From Sphingosinicella terrae (lineage in GTDB: Bacteria; Pseudomonadota; Alphaproteobacteria; Sphingomonadales; Sphingomonadaceae), in assembly GCF_003347635.1 (NCBI RefSeq), contig NZ_QDFY01000005.1:124001-188000 (forward strand): a stretch of 64,000 nucleotides of DNA. Reading direction: 5' to 3'. Below are positions 58,525 to 64,000 of this stretch, piece by piece; positions within the stretch are counted from its first letter, which is position 1; every line of letters starts with the position of its first letter. The notes under the pieces were generated by a model. It was not told the DNA's origin. It ran no database searches and saw only the letters and a list, made by a program, of their open reading frames with translations. The position numbers and the translations under genes are program-made.

Positions 58525-60306
58525 TCAATGGTTATGCCGCGGCAGTTCGGCCGACGTTCCGCGATATTTGAGCGCCATCTCCAGCACGCCGCCCTCGGCG
58601 AGCTGGCCGGTCTTCTCCCGATAGATCTCCTCCCAGGGCGTCTTGCTCGACGGGCAAGGTGGCGGCGGCTCGTCGCGGCGACGGCGCTCGATCTCAACAG
58701 GCTCGACGAGCGCGTCGCAGCGTCCCTGGTTGAGGTCGATGCGGATGGTGTCGCCGGTTCTCAGCCAGCCAAGGCCGCCGCCTGCGGCGCTTTCGGGCGA
58801 GGCGTTGAGGATGGAGGGGCTGTCCGACGTGCCCGACTGACGGCCGTCGCCGATCGTCGGCAGGTTCTGGATGCCCTTGCGCAGCAGGTGGTCGGGCGGC
58901 TGCATGTTGACCACTTCGGCCGAGCCTGGCCAGCCGAGCGGGCCGGCGCCGCGGATGACGAGGATGCAATCCTCGTCGATGGCCAGCGCCGGATCGTTGA
59001 TCCGATGGTGATAATCGTCCGATCCGTCGAAGACGATCGCGCGGCCTTCGAACACGCCCTCGCGGCCGGGCACGCACAGATAGCGCTCGCGAAAGCCTTC
59101 GGAAATGACGCTCGTCTTCATGATCGCGAAGTCGAACAGGTTGCCGCGCAGCACCAGGAAACCCGCCTTGGTCCTGAGCGGTGCGTCATAGGGCAGGATG
59201 ACGTCGCGGTCGGTCGGGGCCCGCCCGGCGACATTCTCCTTCTGGCTGCGGCCGGTGACGGTGAGCGCGTCGCCGTCGAACTGGCCGGCGGCGAGCAGTT
59301 CGTGGATCACCGCCGGAACGCCGCCGGCACGGTGGAACCGTTCGCTAAGATACTTGCCGGCGGGCTGCATGTTGACCAGCAGGGGCAGGTCGTAGCCATG
59401 GGTCATCCAGTCTTCCGGAGTGATCTCGACCCCGGCATGGCGCGCCATCGCGACGATGTGCGGCTGGGCGTTGCTCGATCCGCCGATCGCGGTGACGAGG
59501 CGGATTGCGTTGAGGAAGGCGGTACGCGTCAGGATGCGCGACGGCCGCAGATCCTCGTAGGCGATCTCGACGGCGCGCCGGCCGGTCTCGTAGGCCATCT
59601 GGCCGCGTTCGCGATAAGGCGCCGGGATGGCGGCGTTGCCGGGGAGCGATAGGCCGAGCGCCTCGGTCACCGCGTTCATGGTCGAGGCGGTGCCCATCGT
59701 GTTGCAATGGCCAGGCGAGGGCGCCGAGCTGGTCGCCCGGCGGAGGAATTCCTCTTCGTCGATCTCGCCGGCGCCGAGAAGGCGGCGGCTGCGCCAGATG
59801 ATTGTGCCCGATCCGACGAGCTCGTCCTCGTGCCAGCCGTCGAGCATTGGCCCGCCGGAGAGTGTGATGGCCGGGATGTCGACGGTCGAGGCGGCCATGA
59901 TGCCGGCCGGAGTCGTCTTGTCGCAGCCCGTGGTCAGGACGACCGCGTCGATCGGATAGCCATTCAGTATCTCGACGAGGCCGAGATAGGAGAGATTGCG
60001 GTCGAGCGCCGCCGTCGGCCGCCGGCAATTCTCGAAGATCGGATGGACCGGAAACTCCATCGGGATCCCGCCGGCGTCGCGAATGCCCGCTTTGACCCGT
60101 TCGGCCAGCTCGAGATGGATGCGGTTGCACGGCGCGAGGTCTGATCCGCTCTGGGCGATGCCGATGATCGGCTTGCCGCAGCGCAGCTCATCCGGCGTGA
60201 TCCCGTAATTCATGAACCGCTCGAGATAGAGGGCGGTCATGTCGGGCCGTCCCGGGGCCGCGAACCAATGGCGCGAGCGAAAGGGACGGACGGGCGTGCG
60301 GCTCAT
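58525..60306 (-). CDS. xylD: Xylonate dehydratase (XylD type, IlvD/Edd family)
   Basis: The 593-residue iron-sulphur dehydratase has the cluster Cys residues in order: Cys60 (LAPCNRIH), Cys128 (TTGCDKTTPAG) and Cys201 (GHCNTMGTAS). It converts D-xylonate to 2-keto-3-deoxyxylonate, the second committed Weimberg step. GGAG before ATG 60306 supports that start over ATG 60318. Context (xyl cluster) distinguishes it from IlvD or Edd. Confidence 0.93.
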   Translation of the reverse strand: MSRTPVRPFRSRHWFAAPGRPDMTALYLERFMNYGITPDELRCGKPIIGIAQSGSDLAPCNRIHLELAERVKAGIRDAGGIPMEFPVHPIFENCRRPTAALDRNLSYLGLVEILNGYPIDAVVLTTGCDKTTPAGIMAASTVDIPAITLSGGPMLDGWHEDELVGSGTIIWRSRRLLGAGEIDEEEFLRRATSSAPSPGHCNTMGTASTMNAVTEALGLSLPGNAAIPAPYRERGQMAYETGRRAVEIAYEDLRPSRILTRTAFLNAIRLVTAIGGSSNAQPHIVAMARHAGVEITPEDWMTHGYDLPLLVNMQPAGKYLSERFHRAGGVPAVIHELLAAGQFDGDALTVTGRSQKENVAGRAPTDRDVILPYDAPLRTKAGFLVLRGNLFDFAIMKTSVISEGFRERYLCVPGREGVFEGRAIVFDGSDDYHHRINDPALAIDEDCILVIRGAGPLGWPGSAEVVNMQPPDHLLRKGIQNLPTIGDGRQSGTSDSPSILNASPESAAGGGLGWLRTGDTIRIDLNQGRCDALVEPVEIERRRRDEPPPPCPSSKTPWEEIYREKTGQLAEGGVLEMALKYRGTSAELPRHNH

Positions 60307-60377
60307 TCTGGTCTCCATTCACAGGAGCGCGGCCGAGCGTTCGGCCGCGCCCCCGTCCATTTTGGCCGATGCTCTGA

Positions 60378-61781
60378 TCAGCCTTCCATCTGCTCCAGCT
60401 CCTTGCCCTTCGTCTCGTGGATGAACTTCTTGACGAGGAAGAAGCTGATCACGGCCGAAACGGCGTAGAAGGTGTAGGCTCCGGCCAAGCTCCAGCTCGC
60501 CATCATCGGGAAGGTCTGCGCGATCAGGTAATTGGCGAACCACTGCGCGAACCCGCAGACGGCGAGGGCCGACCCGCGGATCTGGTTCGGGAACATTTCG
60601 CCTAGCATGACCCACATGATCGGCCCCCAGCTGACGTTGAAGAAGATCACGTAGAGATTGGCTGCCACCAGTGCGAGCGTGCCCAGCTCGGCCGAAAGCT
60701 GGAGATTGCCCGCAGCGTCGAGCGTGCCGTTGGCGAACGAATAGACCAGCGCGAACAAGGTGGCCGCCATGCCTGCCGATCCGATGAGCAGTAGAGGTTT
60801 GCGGCCGATGCGATCGACGTAATAGATGGTGACGAAGCAGGCGGCGATCGAGACCAGACCCGAGACGATGTTGATCTGGAGCGACTGATCCTCGGTGAAG
60901 CCGGAAAGCTGCCACAGGGTCGCGCCGTAGTAGAAGATGACGTTGATGCCGACGAGCTGCTGGAACACGGCGAGCAGCAGTCCCGCCCAGACGATCGGCC
61001 GGATGCCGCCGCCGGGCCGGAGAAGATCGCTCAACCGGGGCCGGTGATCTTCGGCGAAGCTTGCGCGGATCTCCTCGAGCTTGGCGCCCGCGACCTGCTG
61101 TCCGAAGAGCGATGTCAGCACTTTGCTGGCTTGGGCATCGCGGCCCTTGGACACGAGGTAGCGCGGGCTTTCCGGGATGAAGAGCAGGGCGACAAGGAAC
61201 ACCGCCGCGGGGAGCGCCTGCATCAGGTACATCCAGCGCCACGCTTCGAGGCCGGCCCAATGCGTCGCGGTCGATTCTCCTGCCGCCGCAGCGAGGAAAT
61301 AGTTGACCACGAACGCGGCGGTGAGGCCGGTGATGATCATGATCTGCTGGACCGTGGTCATGCGTCCGCGAATGCTGGCTGGCGCGACTTCGGAGATATA
61401 GGCGGGGGAGAGCACGCTTGCCGCGCCGACGGCCATGCCGCCGAGGATGCGGGCGATGACGAACACGATCTGGCTGCTGGCGAAGCCCTGGACCAGGGCG
61501 CCGATGAGGAACAGGAGAGCCGCGAGCATCATCACGTTGCGCCGCCCCATTAGGTCGGCCAGCCGTCCGGCCAGGAAGGCGCCGATGAAGCAGCCGATCA
61601 GCAGGGAGCCGACGGTGAACCCAAGGCCGCTGTCGCTGAGCGAGAAGGCTTCGGTGAGCCCGCCTTGGGTTCCGTTGACCGCCCCGCTGTCATAGCCGAA
61701 CAGGAAACCGCCGATCGTCGCCACGGCCACGATGGCGGCGATATAGCCCATATTCGCGCGCTGCGGACTTGCTTCCGTCAT
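60378..61781 (-). CDS. xylE: MFS sugar porter, probable xylose-proton symporter
   Basis: The 467-residue protein has twelve transmembrane helices and the sugar-porter signatures: GFLFGYDSGAVNG, RLADLMGRR, SVLSPAYISEVAP, PESPRYLVSKG, QQLVGINVIFYYG and DRIGRKPLLL. It would import xylose with protons. AGGGAGGA precedes ATG 61781, and a LacI-type operator stands 53 bases upstream of the start. First gene of the unit xylE-xylD-GH27. Confidence 0.9.
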   Translation of the reverse strand: MTEASPQRANMGYIAAIVAVATIGGFLFGYDSGAVNGTQGGLTEAFSLSDSGLGFTVGSLLIGCFIGAFLAGRLADLMGRRNVMMLAALLFLIGALVQGFASSQIVFVIARILGGMAVGAASVLSPAYISEVAPASIRGRMTTVQQIMIITGLTAAFVVNYFLAAAAGESTATHWAGLEAWRWMYLMQALPAAVFLVALLFIPESPRYLVSKGRDAQASKVLTSLFGQQVAGAKLEEIRASFAEDHRPRLSDLLRPGGGIRPIVWAGLLLAVFQQLVGINVIFYYGATLWQLSGFTEDQSLQINIVSGLVSIAACFVTIYYVDRIGRKPLLLIGSAGMAATLFALVYSFANGTLDAAGNLQLSAELGTLALVAANLYVIFFNVSWGPIMWVMLGEMFPNQIRGSALAVCGFAQWFANYLIAQTFPMMASWSLAGAYTFYAVSAVISFFLVKKFIHETKGKELEQMEG

Positions 61782-61833
61782 GCCGATCCTCCCTCTTGTC
61801 CCCCCGTTTGCCGGGCGTTTGTGACGCGAGCAT

Positions 61834-61847
61834 TGTTAGCGGTAACA
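61834..61847. promoter_or_regulatory. LacI-type operator upstream of xylE
   Basis: TGTTAGCGGTAACA differs from the perfect palindrome TGTTAGCGCTAACA at one base. It lies between the end of the LacI-family gene and xylE, 53 bases before the permease start. Confidence 0.8.
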
Positions 61848-61902
61848 GACGAAACGTCCATCCCACATTTCAAACGGCGAGTATCTTGGCTCCGCGCCGG
61901 AG

Positions 61903-62985
61903 CTAGCGCCCCGCCCGTACGACTCGAGGACGGCTCGACGCAGGTGCTCCAGAGGATTCCCTGACGATCAGCTGGTGCTCGAGCACGCGCTCGACGGCCC
62001 CGGTCGGCGAGCCCGACCGGCGCTCGCGCACGTCCTCGAGGAGGAGCTCGAGCGCCGCCTCGGCCATGGCCGAGATCGGCTGTCGCACCGTGGTGAGCTC
62101 GGGCCAGACCGTGGTCGCCGGGGCGGTATCGTCGAAACCGACGATGCTGATATCCTCCGGAACGGCGAGACCCTTGCGGTGGGCGACGCTGACCGCGGCC
62201 GCGGCCATGTCGTCGTTGCAGGCGAAGATCGCGGTCGGCGGCTCGGGTCGTGCGAGCAGCCGCTCGGTGGCGACGAGGCCGGAGCGGAAGGTGAAGTAGC
62301 CCTGCTCGATCGGCGCGGCCTCCGGATCGATGCCGTGCTCCTCGAGCGCGGCGCGGAAGCCCCGGGCGCGCTCGATCGTGGCGATATGGGTCGGGTGTCC
62401 CTTGATCAACCCGATGCGCTGGTGGCCGAGCGCGAGCAGGTGATCCGTCATCTCCTTGGCGGCGGCGAAGTCGTCGATGCGCACGTTGAGCGCGTCGGAG
62501 CGCGGCCGCCCCATCGCAACCGTCACCACCGGGATCTGCGCGGCGGCCAGCTCGGCGAGGATCGGCTGGGATTCCGACAGCGGCGGCGGCAGGATGACGC
62601 CTTCGACGTTGGTGGTGAGGAAGCGCCGGGTCGCCTCCGCCTGCTCGTCCGCGCCTTCCGATTCGCACGCCTCGATGACGAGGTGGCAGCCCGCTCGCCG
62701 CGCGCCTTCGAGCGCGCCGACCAGGAACTGGCTGAGATAGGCGGCGCTCGGATTGGCGTAGAGCAAGCCGATATGGGTGGCCTGGCCGGCGGCGAGGTTG
62801 CGCGCGGCGGTATTCGGCGAATAATTGAGCCTGTTGATCGCGTCCTGGACGGCGGCGCGGGTCGAATCGCGGACGTTCTTCTCGCCGTTGATCACCCGCG
62901 ACACGGTCATTGCCGAGACGCCGGCTTGGCGGGCAACATCTTCGATGGTGACGCTGCCGCGGCTGCGGCGGCTCGGCCTGCTCAT
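61903..62985 (-). CDS. xylR: LacI-family transcriptional regulator (XylR-like)
   Basis: The 360-residue repressor has the LacI helix-turn-helix (SVTIEDVARQAGVSAMTVSRVIN, residues 11-33), the hinge helix (NTAARNLAAGQ, about 58-68) and a periplasmic-binding-like effector core (IGLLYANPSAAYLSQFLVGAL, GFDDTAPATTVWPELTTV). It most likely binds the three AGCGCT-type operators of this island and is released by xylose or a derivative. TAGGAG precedes ATG 62985. Divergent from the second GH3 gene, sharing a 145-bp region with an operator, so autoregulation is likely. Confidence 0.9.
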   Translation of the reverse strand: MSRPSRRSRGSVTIEDVARQAGVSAMTVSRVINGEKNVRDSTRAAVQDAINRLNYSPNTAARNLAAGQATHIGLLYANPSAAYLSQFLVGALEGARRAGCHLVIEACESEGADEQAEATRRFLTTNVEGVILPPPLSESQPILAELAAAQIPVVTVAMGRPRSDALNVRIDDFAAAKEMTDHLLALGHQRIGLIKGHPTHIATIERARGFRAALEEHGIDPEAAPIEQGYFTFRSGLVATERLLARPEPPTAIFACNDDMAAAAVSVAHRKGLAVPEDISIVGFDDTAPATTVWPELTTVRQPISAMAEAALELLLEDVRERRSGSPTGAVERVLEHQLIVRESSGAPASSRPRVVRAGR

Positions 62986-63047
62986 AAGGTCACGCTCCTA
63001 GGCGGCTGATAGGGCAGCGTCGTGAGAGTTGCAATTTCCTCGCCCGG

Positions 63048-63075
63048 TTGACGTCGCCGCCCGCACACGTATGAA
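63048..63075 (+). promoter_or_regulatory. Promoter of the second GH3 gene
   Basis: TTGACG (63048-63053) and TATGAA (63070-63075) are spaced 16 bases and directly followed by the operator. Confidence 0.55.
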
Positions 63076-63089
63076 TGTGAGCGCTACCA
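63076..63089. promoter_or_regulatory. LacI-type operator upstream of the second GH3 gene
   Basis: TGTGAGCGCTACCA follows the -10 box directly, in a position where repressor binding would block transcription. It matches the 50901 site at 13 of 14 positions. Confidence 0.75.
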
Positions 63090-63130
63090 TAAATCCGGCG
63101 GGGCGTCAGCCCAAGCCGGGAGCAGGGGAG

Positions 63131-64000
63131 ATGAAGATGGGCTCCAACCTACGTCGCCTGGTTCGTCCCGGCGCCCTCGCCCGCATCGGCGTGATCGCCG
63201 CGGCCGTCGCCGGCTCCGTCATCGGCTTCGGCAGCCAGGCCGCGTCGCAAAAGGCGTCCCGCGCGATCTACAAGGATTCCTCGCAGCCGGTGGAACGCCG
63301 TATCGAGGATCTGCTGTCGCGGATGACGCTCGAGGAGAAGGTCGCGCAGATGCTCTCGGTCTGGGAGCATAAGGACCGCATCCAGACCCCCGAGGGCGAT
63401 TTTTCCGCCGAGCGCGCGGCGCAGGCCTTCCCCAACGGCCTGGGACAGATCGCGCGGCCCTATGATCGCCGCGGCGTCGCCCAGTCGACCGGGGCGGCGG
63501 GCGCCGCCGCCAACCAGCGCAATCGCAATGCGCGCGAGACCGCGGAATATATCAATGCGGCCCAACGCTGGGCGGTCGAGCGCACGCGCCTCGGCATTCC
63601 GCTGCTGTTCCACGAGGAGGGGCTTCACGGCTATGTCGCGCCGGACGCCACCAGCTTCCCGCAGTCGATCGCGCTCGCCAGCACCTTCGATCCGGCGCTC
63701 GTCGAGCGGATCTTCAACGTTGCTTCGCGCGAGATGCGCGCGCGTGGCGCCCAGCTGGCGCTGGCGCCGGTGGTGGACGTCGCCCGCGATCCGCGCTGGG
63801 GTCGGATCGAGGAAACGTACGGCGAGGACCCCTATCTCGTCAGCGAGATGTCGCTCGGCGCCATTCGCGGCTTCCAGGGCACGTCGATGCCGCTCGGCCG
63901 CGAGCGGGTCTTCGTGACATTGAAGCACATGACCGGCCACGGCCAGCCCGAAAGCGGCACCAATATCGGCCCGGCGCCGTTCGGCGAGCGCGTGCTCCGC
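63131..64000 (+). CDS. GH3 glycosidase (beta-xylosidase type), 3' end outside window
   Basis: The frame runs open from ATG 63131 to the window edge (290 codons). AGGGGAG precedes the start. It has an N-terminal hydrophobic export segment (ALARIGVIAAAVAGSVIGFG) and GH3 barrel motifs SRMTLEEKVAQML, IPLLFHEEGLHGY, LALAPVVDVARDPRWGR, EETYGEDPYLV and TLKHMTGHG. The nucleophile Asp lies beyond the window. EEGLHG and YGEDP are usual in GH3 enzymes acting on xylo-oligomers and glucosides. It is controlled by the operator at 63076 and divergent from the regulator. Confidence 0.92.
   Translation, partial: MKMGSNLRRLVRPGALARIGVIAAAVAGSVIGFGSQAASQKASRAIYKDSSQPVERRIEDLLSRMTLEEKVAQMLSVWEHKDRIQTPEGDFSAERAAQAFPNGLGQIARPYDRRGVAQSTGAAGAAANQRNRNARETAEYINAAQRWAVERTRLGIPLLFHEEGLHGYVAPDATSFPQSIALASTFDPALVERIFNVASREMRARGAQLALAPVVDVARDPRWGRIEETYGEDPYLVSEMSLGAIRGFQGTSMPLGRERVFVTLKHMTGHGQPESGTNIGPAPFGERVLR

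Overview
The window is very GC-rich alphaproteobacterial chromosome. Gene content and order (yajC-secD-secF with a Mth938-type gene, bamD-recN-ligA, hslVU, sdhCDA, a SleB-type hydrolase, a Caulobacter-like xylose cluster, TonB receptor, LytS/LytTR pair) suggest Sphingomonadales, probably Sphingomonas, Sphingosinicella or a close relative. The genus is an inference. I see no rRNA, CRISPR, prophage or intact insertion sequence. The one RNA gene is tRNA-Pro(GGG).

Layout. 1-3.8 kb: tail of a Met/Glu-rich protein, a terminator, then an exported amidohydrolase and an exported M20 peptidase. 4.0-6.9 kb: an overlapping operon of type III polyketide synthase, SAM methyltransferase and flavoprotein. 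7-11.7 kb: SleB hydrolase, a 51-residue basic protein, a palindromic MITE-like element and a LytS/LytTR two-component pair. 11.8-18.8 kb: divergent murein-recycling pair (Mpl-like ligase and LdcA), SWIB protein, AAC(3)-like acetyltransferase, TonB receptor, a low-complexity secreted protein and a GFA protein. 18.8-27.9 kb, minus strand: hslV and hslU separated by a flavin oxidase gene, a small winged-helix regulator, then bamD-recN-hydrolase-ligA. 28-33 kb: glycosyltransferase, yajC-secD-secF-Mth938 and the tRNA. 33-45.4 kb: PspA, SnoaL-like and DUF2339 proteins, a TPR protein, prmA, two SDRs, a soluble chemotaxis-type receptor and sdhCDA. 45.4-48.5 kb: lipoprotein, metallo-beta-lactamase-fold hydrolase and CreD.

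48.6-64 kb is one functional island for pentose and hemicellulose use. It encodes all five steps of the non-phosphorylative (Weimberg) D-xylose pathway (xylX, xylA, xylB, xylC, xylD), a sugar-porter permease, a LacI-family regulator, two GH3 glycosidases, an SIAE-type acetylesterase and a GH27 galactosidase. Three near-identical 14-bp palindromes of LacI type lie in front of its transcription units. Together they describe extracytoplasmic debranching and hydrolysis of xylan-type oligomers, uptake of xylose and its oxidation to 2-oxoglutarate under one regulator.

The most interesting less-standard points are the type III PKS operon, whose synthase carries a repeat-derived C-terminal tail; the 270-bp element with 22-bp perfect inverted ends, whose terminus recurs 32 kb away and supplies an SDR stop codon; an apparent CTG start in the AAC(3)-like gene; and metabolic genes inserted inside the normally tight hslVU and recN-ligA pairs.
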